From the NCBI RefSeq assembly GCF_024171485.1, contig NZ_JALJZX010000003.1, forward strand, positions 1 through 64,000: a stretch of DNA of 64,000 nucleotides. The letters are read 5' to 3'. Each line of letters opens with the position of its first letter. The stretch's first letter is position 1. Positions 42,325-50,802 of this stretch are shown piece after piece. Position numbers and translations under genes: made by a program. The stretch is from Chryseobacterium sp. HSC-36S06. Its GTDB lineage: Bacteria; Bacteroidota; Bacteroidia; Flavobacteriales; Weeksellaceae. The notes beneath the pieces are model-generated. The model was given only the letters and a program-made list of their open reading frames with translations, was not told the DNA's origin and did no database searches.

Positions 42325-43038
42325 ATGATAGAAGTAAAAAACTTAACCAAGAAATTCGGCAAATTCACCGCTCTGGATGATCTGAATTTGTCCTTCACGA
42401 ACAGTAAATCCATTGCCCTCATCGGCCCCAATGGCTGTGGGAAAACCACATTGATAAAATCGATTCTAGGACTCAACGTAATTGAGACCGGTGATATTCT
42501 GGTGGACGGAAAAAGTGTGAAAGACGATTATCGCTACCGTAAAGACATCGGCTATATGCCACAGATCGGCCGTTATCCGGAAAACATGAGCATCGGGCAA
42601 ACCATTAAAATGATTAAGGATACGCGGAAAATATCTGAAACCCATCTCGATACCGAACTCCTGGAAAACTTCGAGCTGGAAAAAATGTACGACAAGAAAA
42701 TGGGTACACTTTCCGGAGGTACTACTCAGAAAGTGAGTGCCGTGCTTGCATTTATGTTCGATCCGAAAGTCATCATTCTTGATGAACCTACCGCGGGCCT
42801 GGATCCTTTGGCTTCAGAAATTCTGAAAAACAAGATCATCAAAGAAAAAAACAGGGGCAAACTCATCATCATTACCTCGCATCTTCTGAGTGAACTTGAT
42901 GATATTGTGAGCGAAATTGTTTTTATGAACGAAGGCAAAATCATCGTACAGCAATCGGTAACCGACCTGATGACCGAAAGAAAATCGGAAAAAATATCAG
43001 AATCCATCATCAGCATCCTAAAAGAAATGAAAGAATGA
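42325..43038 (+). CDS. nosF: NosF, ABC ATPase
   Basis: A 237-residue nucleotide-binding subunit with Walker A GPNGCGKTT (34-42), signature LSGGTTQKV and Walker B VIILDEPTAGLDP. With NosY and NosD it forms the maturation complex whose ATP hydrolysis drives CuZ assembly. Its stop overlaps the nosY start by 4 nt (ATGA), implying coupled translation. Confidence 0.94.
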   Translation: MIEVKNLTKKFGKFTALDDLNLSFTNSKSIALIGPNGCGKTTLIKSILGLNVIETGDILVDGKSVKDDYRYRKDIGYMPQIGRYPENMSIGQTIKMIKDTRKISETHLDTELLENFELEKMYDKKMGTLSGGTTQKVSAVLAFMFDPKVIILDEPTAGLDPLASEILKNKIIKEKNRGKLIIITSHLLSELDDIVSEIVFMNEGKIIVQQSVTDLMTERKSEKISESIISILKEMKE

Positions 43039-43802
43039 ACAAGATCGCACGCTTTATCCTTTTTGATATTTTAAAAAATAAGATTGTAATTTTCTACACC
43101 ATTTTACTTTTCATTATTTCCTGGTCTGTTCTCGGTCTGGAAAGCAATTATACTAAAGCGACGCTCAGCCTGCTGAATGTAGTGCTTCTTGTGGTTCCTT
43201 TAGTGAGCATTATTTTTTCGACCATTTATGTTTACAACAGCAGTCAGTTTATCGAACTCCTGCTGAGTCAGCCTGTTCCGCGGGTGAAGGTTTGGTTCAA
43301 TATTTTCGTTGGACTTTCTACGGCGCTGGTTCTGGCGTTTCTGCTGGGTTGTGGCATTCCCATTCTGCTTTATTCCTCCATTGAAACAGGATTTTCGCTG
43401 ATCATTATCGGAATTTTACTTTCGGTGATCTTCACTTCTTTTGCCATGCTTTCGGCCATTATCAGCCGCGACCGTGCGAAGGGAATCGGAATTTCTATTT
43501 TCATCTGGATGTTTTTCAGCATTATTTATGATGGGATTCTTCTGGTCCTTATGTTCCAGTTTGCAGATTATCCGATTGAAGGAATTATGGCAACACTTGC
43601 AGGCCTCAATCCGGTTGGGCTGTCGCGTATTTTCGTATTGCTCCAACTTGATATTTCGGCGATGCTGGGTTACTCAGGAGCTGTATTTCAGAAAGTATTC
43701 GGATCGGGCGGCGGCATGGGAATCTCCATGCTGATTCTGATGATCTGGGCAACGGTCCCGTTTATACTTTCTTTGATTAAATTCAATAAAAAGGACCTTT
43801 AA
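43035..43802 (+). CDS. nosY: NosY, ABC permease
   Basis: A 255-residue permease with six membrane helices (about 8-32, 47-66, 95-118, 125-145, 158-180, 226-248). SQFIELLLSQPVPRVKVWF between helices 2 and 3 is the conserved cytoplasmic coupling loop of ABC-2-type nos permeases. It pairs with NosF and contacts NosD in the periplasm. It ends the nos transcript; a separate promoter for the next gene follows. Confidence 0.92.
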   Translation: MNKIARFILFDILKNKIVIFYTILLFIISWSVLGLESNYTKATLSLLNVVLLVVPLVSIIFSTIYVYNSSQFIELLLSQPVPRVKVWFNIFVGLSTALVLAFLLGCGIPILLYSSIETGFSLIIIGILLSVIFTSFAMLSAIISRDRAKGIGISIFIWMFFSIIYDGILLVLMFQFADYPIEGIMATLAGLNPVGLSRIFVLLQLDISAMLGYSGAVFQKVFGSGGGMGISMLILMIWATVPFILSLIKFNKKDL

Positions 43803-43832
43803 TTATTTATTAAATAACGCTTTTTCGTTCTT

Positions 43833-43909
43833 GTGATAAATATCACGATTACAGCAACTTGCATATGACTACAGTCATACCCTACAGTTAATTTTTGTGA
43901 GTACTTTTA
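43833..43909 (+). promoter_or_regulatory. Crp/Fnr-type dyad and -7 box before the fasciclin gene
   Basis: ATGACTACAGTCAT (43865-43878) is followed after 23 nt by TACTTTTA (43902-43909), one base off the -7 consensus. A second palindrome, GTGATAAATATCAC (43833-43846), lies 32 bp upstream centre to centre. The spacing equals that at the nos promoter. Confidence 0.7.
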
Positions 43910-43923
43910 ATAAAAATTAAGCA

Positions 43924-44478
43924 ATGAAAAAATCGATTATCATTTTAGGTCTGGTTGGGTTCGCGCTGGTTTCGTGCAAGAAAAATGAAACCACTACAAC
44001 CGATTCCGCTACAACTACCGAAGCCGTAGGTCAGGGACAGGAAGCTGTTCTGGACGATGACTCCAACCCCACTGTAGTTCAGCTTGCGGCGAAAAATCCG
44101 GATTTATCAACTCTGGTGACCGCAGTGAAAGCCGCAAACCTCACAACATCTCTCAGCAATGCTGGCCCATTCACTGTCTTTGCGCCATTGAATTCAGCCT
44201 TTGACAAACTTCCTGCGGGAACTGTCGATGGACTTCTTAAACCTGATCAGGCAGATGCTTTGTCAGATATTTTGGGATATCACACTTATGTTGGAGTAAT
44301 TAAAGAAGAAAACATGAGCGATGGACAAAGTTTAGGAATGGTAAACGGTAAAAATATTAAGATTACGATTGTAGACGGAAAACCAGTAATCAACGGGAAA
44401 GCAAAAATTGTAGCTACAGTTCCTGCTTCTAACGGGATTGTGTACGCGATCGATGAAGTACTTCTTCCCGAAAAATAA
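43924..44478 (+). CDS. fasciclin (FAS1) domain lipoprotein
   Basis: A 184-residue lipoprotein: signal ending in LVSC (Cys18), a Thr-rich linker (about 20-48), and one FAS1 domain (about 50-184) with TLVTAVKAANLTTSL, GPFTVFAPLNSAFDKLP, the LSDILGYHTYVG helix and ASNGIVYAIDEVLLP. FAS1 domains mediate adhesion or protein interaction. The linkage to nos is through its promoter, which carries the same dyad as the nos genes, not through sequence. Function in N2O respiration is unknown. Confidence 0.9.
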   Translation: MKKSIIILGLVGFALVSCKKNETTTTDSATTTEAVGQGQEAVLDDDSNPTVVQLAAKNPDLSTLVTAVKAANLTTSLSNAGPFTVFAPLNSAFDKLPAGTVDGLLKPDQADALSDILGYHTYVGVIKEENMSDGQSLGMVNGKNIKITIVDGKPVINGKAKIVATVPASNGIVYAIDEVLLPEK

Positions 44479-44507
44479 ATTCTAAGTTTGTTAAATTTAA
44501 TTGTAGG

Positions 44508-44543
44508 AATGGCTGCCAAATTATTTTGACAGCCATTTTTTTT
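44508..44543 (+). terminator. terminator of the fasciclin gene
   Basis: AATGGCTG (44508-44515) pairs with CAGCCATT (44530-44537), followed by T residues to 44543. Confidence 0.85.
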
Positions 44544-44562
44544 ATCGCCAAAACCTAAGCTA

Positions 44563-45777
44563 TTAGTTAATCTTCCTGGTTTTCATATTAAGCAATATAA
44601 TTCCCAGCGCAACAAATATCAGAAGCGAAAAATAGAGCAGGAAATGGTTCGCATAGGGAATGGAAACATATTTTATCGAGAAAATGCCCATAAGCCCAAG
44701 CATCAGTTCATTCAGAAAAATGCCGAGAAGGAACATCTTAAGACCCAATAAAAGTGTTTTCGTCACCGTAAAATAATTGGTAGCCAAGATCTGATTCAAC
44801 AGAAATGTCGCAATACACATCAGTAAAACCAAATGAAGGTAAGCAATTACCACATTCCTGAACCCGAAAGCAAACTGGTTGAGTGCCGGAATATTTGAGC
44901 CCAGCTGCAGGGCAATTTTCACGGCAAAGGCAAATCCAACGTAAATCAAAACAAATCTCTGCATGGGCGACCACTTAAGAACCAGGTTGGTCCAGCTTTT
45001 CCTCACAAATCCGAAAAGCATCACCGCACTGGCAGTTTGGCCTATTGTTGTCAAAACGATCAGTGCAAAAATGAATACAGGCAGTTTCATCCACAGAACA
45101 GATAATCCTACTCCAACCAGACAGCCGAAAAACATCAGCCAGAACATCAGTCTGTTGGTTCTTTCAGAAATAGGGGAACCGGCTTCCTTCAAAGAATACA
45201 GCAAAAGTCCGATGCAGGAAAATATAAAGAAGCCATTATACTGAAAATGCAGAAAATAATACTCCGAGGCCAGATAAATATCCTGACTGATATTTTTTGA
45301 ACTCATCATATACGCTAAGTTGAAAACTCCCACCGAAGAGATTACAGCAAAAAACAATCCTGCCAAAAACCAGATTTTAGAAACATCCTGAATTTTGCGT
45401 GCGTCCTTCACAAAGAAATAACAAAATACAAAACTCGTAAGCAAAGCCGCGGTAGAAGCCGCAATCGAAGCCCAGAAATAACCGCCGTACATAAATGCCC
45501 CCAACATCGCAAAAGACGCAGCCAGATTAATCATGATTAAATATTCATACTTTTTTAGCTGAACCAACGGATTCACTTTGCTTATATAATTTACGATCAG
45601 TACATAAAGCACATTGGTGATCCAGCCATAAAAGGCGAAATGGGAATGCGCTTCCTGCAGATGTTTCTGATCCAGGAAGGGTAATGAATAAAGGATTTTA
45701 TAACGCATGATGACACCCAAAAGCGCCACCAGAAAAAAATTGAAGACGGAAAATTTAAGCCAGAACGTGCGCTGCAT
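44563..45777 (-). CDS. polytopic membrane protein with heme-copper-oxidase-like His pattern
   Basis: A 404-residue protein with about twelve membrane helices and almost no soluble part. Conserved-looking His sites are spaced as in oxidase subunit I relatives: QEAHSHFAFYGW (helix 2), EYYFLHFQYNGFF (middle), IAYLHLVLLM (late) and YANHFLLYF. The likeness is to helix pattern only; the CuB/heme set is not proven and a NnrS-like role is also possible. Its ATG at 45777 overlaps the regulator's stop (TGATG), so the two are translationally coupled. It converges on the fasciclin gene. The open frame's first codon at 45780 is TTG and is not used. Confidence 0.8.
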   Translation of the reverse strand: MQRTFWLKFSVFNFFLVALLGVIMRYKILYSLPFLDQKHLQEAHSHFAFYGWITNVLYVLIVNYISKVNPLVQLKKYEYLIMINLAASFAMLGAFMYGGYFWASIAASTAALLTSFVFCYFFVKDARKIQDVSKIWFLAGLFFAVISSVGVFNLAYMMSSKNISQDIYLASEYYFLHFQYNGFFIFSCIGLLLYSLKEAGSPISERTNRLMFWLMFFGCLVGVGLSVLWMKLPVFIFALIVLTTIGQTASAVMLFGFVRKSWTNLVLKWSPMQRFVLIYVGFAFAVKIALQLGSNIPALNQFAFGFRNVVIAYLHLVLLMCIATFLLNQILATNYFTVTKTLLLGLKMFLLGIFLNELMLGLMGIFSIKYVSIPYANHFLLYFSLLIFVALGIILLNMKTRKIN

Positions 45778-46373
45778 CAATAATAAATTTTATGGTTAAT
45801 GAGTTGTATTTTATCTTCTCGTTCCATTTTTTTAACCGTTCGGATTACCGTTTCAATCGCCAGTCCGGTAGAGTTAGCCATTTCTTTTCGGGTCACATCT
45901 ATAATGGTCTTTTCGCCGGGTTCAATACCCATGGTTCTTTTGTGGATTTTAAGAAAATTGATGATCCTTTCGTGTGGGCACTGGTGTACGATCGATTTTA
46001 ATCTTAAGGTTTTTTCATATGCTTTTTTGGCAATTTCCTTAGTAAACTCATAGTGAACCTCAGGATTATCTAGCATGAATTTTTTAAAAAGACTCTGATT
46101 AAAACTGAAAACCTCAGCACTTTCGCTTGCAATTACTGCATTCGCGGGATATCGTTCTGCAAGCAGAAACGGAGGTTCACCGAGAAACTGGTGGTCATTC
46201 ACTTTATTGATCAGGAACTCTCTCCCGTCAGAATCGGTATTGTAAATCTTTACTTCTCCTTCAGTCAGATAATAAAGATTGATTGCGATTTGATCCTCCC
46301 GGAAAAGGGTGTCCCTTTTTTTAAGATAAATGACAGGAACCTTGTTTTTTAACAAAATTTCTCGTGTAAACAT
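45777..46373 (-). CDS. Crp/Fnr-family transcription regulator
   Basis: A 198-residue regulator: an effector beta-barrel (about 15-105, YYLTEGEVKIYN, FLGEPPFLLAERYPANAVIAS), a dimer helix, and a C-terminal winged helix (about 145-198) with RKEMANSTGLAIETVIRTVKKM. The recognition helix Glu-x3-Arg (ETVIR) is the pattern that reads TGA in FNR/Crp half-sites, fitting the local ATGA/TCAT dyads. It has a single Cys (HQCPHE) and so cannot carry an FNR-type 4Fe-4S cluster; NO sensing through heme, as in DNR, is possible. The start is the ATG at 46373, not the TTG at 46391. It is coupled to the membrane protein downstream. Confidence 0.9.
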   Translation of the reverse strand: MFTREILLKNKVPVIYLKKRDTLFREDQIAINLYYLTEGEVKIYNTDSDGREFLINKVNDHQFLGEPPFLLAERYPANAVIASESAEVFSFNQSLFKKFMLDNPEVHYEFTKEIAKKAYEKTLRLKSIVHQCPHERIINFLKIHKRTMGIEPGEKTIIDVTRKEMANSTGLAIETVIRTVKKMEREDKIQLINHKIYY

Positions 46374-46480
46374 AGGCAAAGTTTGTCTCAAATTTAACGA
46401 AAATTTATCATTCTGCCTACGGTAAGACCGGTAAAAGTGAGCGAAAATTACCTATTTTTGAGGAAAATACAGTAAGTTTT

Positions 46481-48550
46481 ATGGCGAATCAGTTTAATCC
46501 GAGAGATGTTACCTGGCTTTCATTCAATGAGCGCGTTTTGCAGGAAGCGATGGACGAAAAAGTTCCGCTTCACCTGCGCATCCGTTTCATGGGCATCTTT
46601 TCAAACAATCTTGATGAGTTTTTCCGCGTGCGTGTTGCTGGTTTAAAGCGCGCTATGGATTTCAAAGATAAATTCATTACAGAATCTTTTTATCAGCCAC
46701 CCACCAAAATCCTGCAGCAGATCAACGAAATCGCCATTAAACAGCAACAGAATTTCGACAAAACCTGGAAGAAAATTCAGGTCGAAATGGCGGAGCAGAA
46801 GATTTTTATAAAGACCGCCAGGAATCTTTCGCCCGCACAGGAAAAATTCGTTAACGAATATTTCGATGAAGTGGTTGAAAGCAATGTAATACCGATTTTG
46901 CTGAATGAGAATTCACCTATGCCCTATCTGCGGGACAAATCGCTCTATCTTGGGGTTGCCATGAGAAAAAAAACCTGGCAGTACGAAAGCAAATTCGCAA
47001 TTATTGAGATTCCTTCGCGAGCTGTGGGCCGTTTTGTACTTTTGCCTTCCGAGGATAAAACTGAAAAAAATGTAATGCTTCTGGAAGATGTCATCATCTT
47101 TAATCTTCCGCATATTTTTTCTTATTTCGGGTATGATGATTTTGTGGCTCACTGTTTCAAGGTGACGAAAGACGCCGAATTTGATCTTGATAACGACATC
47201 AAAACTACGCTCGCCGAAAAAATTGAAAAAGGCATTAAATCCAGACGTAAAGGAAAGCCAACGCGGTTTGTATTCGACAAAGAAATCGATAAGGCACTGC
47301 TGGAATTTCTGATCAGAAAACTGAATTTAAGTAAGAAAGACAGTATTATTCCAGGCGGAAAAATCCATAATTTCCGGCATTTTATGGATTTTCCAGATGT
47401 TTTTAAAATGTACCAGAAACCGGAAGAAAGAAATTCCTTTGACCACGCGATGTTTATTGGCCAAAGAGTGACGGACGTAATTCAGAAAACCGATGTTCTG
47501 CTTACTTTTCCCTATCACCGTTATACACCTGTTATCGACCTGCTTCGTGAATCGGCGATGGATCCAGAGGTGAAATCCATACAGATTACTGCGTACCGGC
47601 TCGCAAGCCAATCCAAGATTGTGAATGCACTCATCAACGCGGTGAGAAACGGAAAAGAAGTAACAGTAATGCTGGAGCTGCGCGCAAGATTTGATGAGGA
47701 AAGCAATCTGGAATGGAAAGAGATTTTAGAACAGGAAGGGGTGAAAGTACTTTTCGGAATTCCGAATAAAAAAGTACACGCAAAGCTGTGTATCATCAAG
47801 AAAAGAACCCAAAACAAAACCGTGCAGTATGGTTTTGTGAGTACAGGAAATTTCAACGAGAAGACTGCAAAGATTTACGGCGATCATTTGCTCATGACTT
47901 CCGACAGGGGAATTATGGCCGACATCAATAAGGTTTTCAACGTTTTGAGAAAACCGAAAGAAGAAATTCTTCCCGCTCTGAAATCCTGCAAAAAATTGAT
48001 TCTCTGTCCGCAGTTTATGCGCGAGAAAATCATGCAGCACATCGATAAGGAAATTGACGAAGCCAAGGCAGGCCGGAAAGCAGAAATGATCATCAAGGCA
48101 AATTCCTTCAGCGACCGCGCCTTAATTCTGAAAATTTATGAAGCTGCGCATGCCGGAGTAACCTGCAAACTCATTATCCGCGGGATTTATTGCGCCGTGA
48201 ATCAAAAGGATTTCAAGAAAAAAATTCAGGCCATCAGCATTGTAGATGAATATCTGGAACATGCCCGGGTAATGTATTTTTACAATAAGGGAAATGAAGA
48301 CACCTATATTTCCTCTGCCGACTGGATGACGCGAAACCTGGATTACCGCATCGAGGCCGCCGCAAAAATAACCCAGAAAAACCTGAAGAAAGAGATTAAA
48401 GATATGCTGGAAATTCAGCTTAGTGATAATGTAAAAGCACGTATTCTCGATAAGAAACTTAGAAACGAATATGTAAAAACCGGCGGTCAGGAAATCCGTT
48501 CCCAGGTCGAAACTTACCATTATTTAAAAAATCTGGGGATTAAATCTTAG
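46481..48550 (+). CDS. ppk1: polyphosphate kinase 1
   Basis: A 689-residue enzyme building polyphosphate from ATP. The N-terminal helical domain starts RDVTWLSFNERVLQEA; the catalytic phospholipase-D-like domains contain phospho-acceptor His433 in KKVHAKLCIIKK and YGFVSTGNFNEKTA, with a second site at YISSADWMTRNLDYRIEA. The length is standard. A TATTTTTG box lies at 46453-46460. It is divergent from the regulator gene. With the Ppx/GppA protein at 6.4 kb the window encodes both ends of polyphosphate metabolism. Confidence 0.96.
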   Translation: MANQFNPRDVTWLSFNERVLQEAMDEKVPLHLRIRFMGIFSNNLDEFFRVRVAGLKRAMDFKDKFITESFYQPPTKILQQINEIAIKQQQNFDKTWKKIQVEMAEQKIFIKTARNLSPAQEKFVNEYFDEVVESNVIPILLNENSPMPYLRDKSLYLGVAMRKKTWQYESKFAIIEIPSRAVGRFVLLPSEDKTEKNVMLLEDVIIFNLPHIFSYFGYDDFVAHCFKVTKDAEFDLDNDIKTTLAEKIEKGIKSRRKGKPTRFVFDKEIDKALLEFLIRKLNLSKKDSIIPGGKIHNFRHFMDFPDVFKMYQKPEERNSFDHAMFIGQRVTDVIQKTDVLLTFPYHRYTPVIDLLRESAMDPEVKSIQITAYRLASQSKIVNALINAVRNGKEVTVMLELRARFDEESNLEWKEILEQEGVKVLFGIPNKKVHAKLCIIKKRTQNKTVQYGFVSTGNFNEKTAKIYGDHLLMTSDRGIMADINKVFNVLRKPKEEILPALKSCKKLILCPQFMREKIMQHIDKEIDEAKAGRKAEMIIKANSFSDRALILKIYEAAHAGVTCKLIIRGIYCAVNQKDFKKKIQAISIVDEYLEHARVMYFYNKGNEDTYISSADWMTRNLDYRIEAAAKITQKNLKKEIKDMLEIQLSDNVKARILDKKLRNEYVKTGGQEIRSQVETYHYLKNLGIKS

Positions 48551-48560
48551 TTTATTTCGT

Positions 48561-48568
48561 TACCTTTG
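48561..48568 (+). promoter_or_regulatory. -7 box upstream of the cobalamin riboswitch
   Basis: TACCTTTG at 48561-48568, 10 nt after the ppk1 stop; no TTG at the expected -33 distance. It would place the transcript start just before the aptamer. Confidence 0.5.
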
Positions 48569-48572
48569 CAGC

Positions 48573-48730
48573 ACTTTTGGAAAAGGGAATCACGTGTAAT
48601 CCGTGAACTGTCCCCGCAACTGTAAATCACAACAAAAAATTGTTTCGAACAAACCACTGGAAACGGGAAGGTGAAACATTGTGAAAGTCAGGAGACCTTG
48701 CCGAAAGTAAGATTTATTAACGCTTTCGGA
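48573..48730 (+). ncRNA. cobalamin riboswitch
   Basis: An adenosylcobalamin-class aptamer: GGGAATCACGTGTAATCCGTG, ACTGTCCCCGCAACTGTAA, CCACTGGAAACGGGAAGGTG and the B12 box AAGTCAGGAGACCTTGCCG (48685-48703) occur in the standard order. After the aptamer, CCGAAAG (48701-48707) can pair with CTTTCGG (48723-48729), and a GCTGAA/TTCAGC hairpin follows at 48747-48765. These are candidate expression-platform structures. It controls the BtuB-like receptor 90 nt downstream. Confidence 0.95.
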
Positions 48731-48820
48731 GGAAGAGTCGTGAATTGCTGAATGTTCTGTTCAGCTATTTTCCCTGCATTTTTTCCGATAAGTAAACCTT
48801 TAACCTAATTTAATTTTTTA

Positions 48821-50734
48821 ATGAAAAAAAGATTAATTTTTGTTGGAGCAATGCTTGTCGTAAGTTCAGACATTTTTGCCCAACAGGAAAACGAGACCCA
48901 GATTGAAGAAGTTACGATCGCTTCTAAAACCCCACAGCAGCTTTACAAAACCGGAAAAAACGTACAGCTTATTTCAGCGCAAGATCTGGAAAAACACAAA
49001 GGTCAGGATTTATCTGACGTGCTGAACCAGATTTCAGGTTTTCAGATTGTAGGAAACCACAACAACAGCCAGGAACCCAAAGCCATGAAGATTAATGGCG
49101 GAAAAAGTGCGAATGTACTTATTTTAGTCGACGGAATTCCTCTGAAAGATGTTACCGGTAACGATTACAATGTTTCCGACCTGCGGCTGATGGCGGTAGA
49201 AAATGTAGAAAGCATTGAAATCCTGAACGGCGCTTCATCCGTTTTATACGGCAGCAATGCAACTGTTTCTGTTATCAACATCAAAACAAAGAAAACCGCC
49301 ACAAAGAAGGTAGAAGGGATCCTGGGAGCGAGAGCCGGCTCTTTTTCCACTTTCGCACAAAACGCTTTGGTTAAAGGAAAACTAAACCAGTTTAATTATC
49401 AGGTTACAGGTTTTAATGAAAAATCTCAGGGACTTTCTTCCGCCGAAGGGGAAAATTTCGAGAAAGATGGTTTTGAGAAACAGGCAGTTAACGCCAATCT
49501 TGGGTTTACTACCGACCAATTCAATATTAACATCAACGGAGGCTGGAATCATCACCTCTTCCATTACGACGGCGGCGCTTTTACCGACGGTGAATACCGC
49601 TCAGATGACAAAATGAGTTATATTGGCGGAAATGCAGATTTTAAATATAATAAAGGTAAACTTACATTCAACACACGATTTTCAGGCAATGAAAGGTTAG
49701 GACAGAGTTTAGTTGCCAGCAAATATCAGGACGATTTTTCCTATTCGGGACAAAATTTCTTCAGTGAACTTTACAACCACTACTCGATATCCGAAAACAT
49801 CAGTTTTACAGCAGGTATCCAGTTCGAGAATCAAAAAATGGGGGCAAAATCGCTTCCATGGGGAGGAACCGAAATGCAGGAAGATTTAAATAAGAAAAAA
49901 ACCAAACTTAAAAGCTTTGATGCTTTTGCCAATGTTAATCTGAAATATGATTTTCTGAATCTTGACGCAGGAGCAAGAATGACTGATCATTCCAAGTTCG
50001 GAAATCACTGGGTTTACAGTCTGAATCCGTACGTTCTTAAAGAACTTGAAACGCTTTATTTCAAACTCGGATATTCTTATTCCACAGCGTTTATTGCACC
50101 AACGCTTTATCAGACCTATGGATCGCTGCCTTACGTTTTACCTAATTTTGAGTTGGAGCCGGAAACCAATTCTTCACACGAAATCGACCTAAGTTTGGGT
50201 AAAAAAGACCGGAGTATTGTTTTCAATGCAAGTCTTTTCCAGCGTAAAGAAGAAAATGCTTTCGCATACGAAACCGTAGATTTCACGACGTATGCCGGAC
50301 AATTCCGCAATGTGGGTGAAAATAAAGTGAAGGGTTTTGATCTGGGACTGAAGTATAAACTGAATGAGATGTTTAATTTCGGCGGAAATTTCAGTTATGT
50401 GGAAAAAGAAAAAGAGGAAACGATGCTGAGACAGCCCAAACAGCGAATTAATTCTTTTGTTGAAGTGCTTCCTTTCAAATCTACACGGGTAAATCTGAGC
50501 CATCAGTACGTTTCAAAAAGAATGGATTCTTTTTATAATTCCGCTACTTTTTCCGTAGATAATGTCGAACTCGAAAGTTTTAATCTTTTTGCCCTCAATA
50601 TCAATCAGAAAATCAGTTCAAATCTAGATGCTTATTTTAATGTCGGTAATCTGTTCAACACTTCTTATGTAGACGTAATCGGATATACCACAAAGCCGAG
50701 AAACTATACCGTAGGGGTTAACTATCAGTTTTAA
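48821..50734 (+). CDS. btuB: TonB-dependent vitamin B12 receptor, BtuB-like
   Basis: A 637-residue outer membrane receptor: signal to about 20, TonB-box-like IEEVTIASK, plug domain (about 40-150) with VLNQISGFQIVG, ANVLILVDGIPLKD and GASSVLYGSNATVSVINI, then a barrel ending KPRNYTVGVNYQF. The cobalamin riboswitch immediately upstream identifies the substrate as a corrinoid; the sequence alone would only say TonB receptor. The Ca-binding loops of E. coli BtuB were not identified. Other B12 uptake genes are not in the window. Confidence 0.9.
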   Translation: MKKRLIFVGAMLVVSSDIFAQQENETQIEEVTIASKTPQQLYKTGKNVQLISAQDLEKHKGQDLSDVLNQISGFQIVGNHNNSQEPKAMKINGGKSANVLILVDGIPLKDVTGNDYNVSDLRLMAVENVESIEILNGASSVLYGSNATVSVINIKTKKTATKKVEGILGARAGSFSTFAQNALVKGKLNQFNYQVTGFNEKSQGLSSAEGENFEKDGFEKQAVNANLGFTTDQFNININGGWNHHLFHYDGGAFTDGEYRSDDKMSYIGGNADFKYNKGKLTFNTRFSGNERLGQSLVASKYQDDFSYSGQNFFSELYNHYSISENISFTAGIQFENQKMGAKSLPWGGTEMQEDLNKKKTKLKSFDAFANVNLKYDFLNLDAGARMTDHSKFGNHWVYSLNPYVLKELETLYFKLGYSYSTAFIAPTLYQTYGSLPYVLPNFELEPETNSSHEIDLSLGKKDRSIVFNASLFQRKEENAFAYETVDFTTYAGQFRNVGENKVKGFDLGLKYKLNEMFNFGGNFSYVEKEKEETMLRQPKQRINSFVEVLPFKSTRVNLSHQYVSKRMDSFYNSATFSVDNVELESFNLFALNINQKISSNLDAYFNVGNLFNTSYVDVIGYTTKPRNYTVGVNYQF

Positions 50735-50752
50735 ATATCATTTTTTTTCATA

Positions 50753-50788
50753 AAAAACCCTTTTCAATTAGTTTTGAAAAGGGTTTTT
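50753..50788. terminator. bidirectional terminator between btuB and the nucleotidyltransferase
   Basis: AAAAACCCTTTTC pairs with GAAAAGGGTTTTT (50776-50788) across a ten-base loop; A- and T-runs on both sides serve the converging genes. Confidence 0.85.
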
Positions 50789-50802
50789 AACTTTTGAGTT
50801 TC

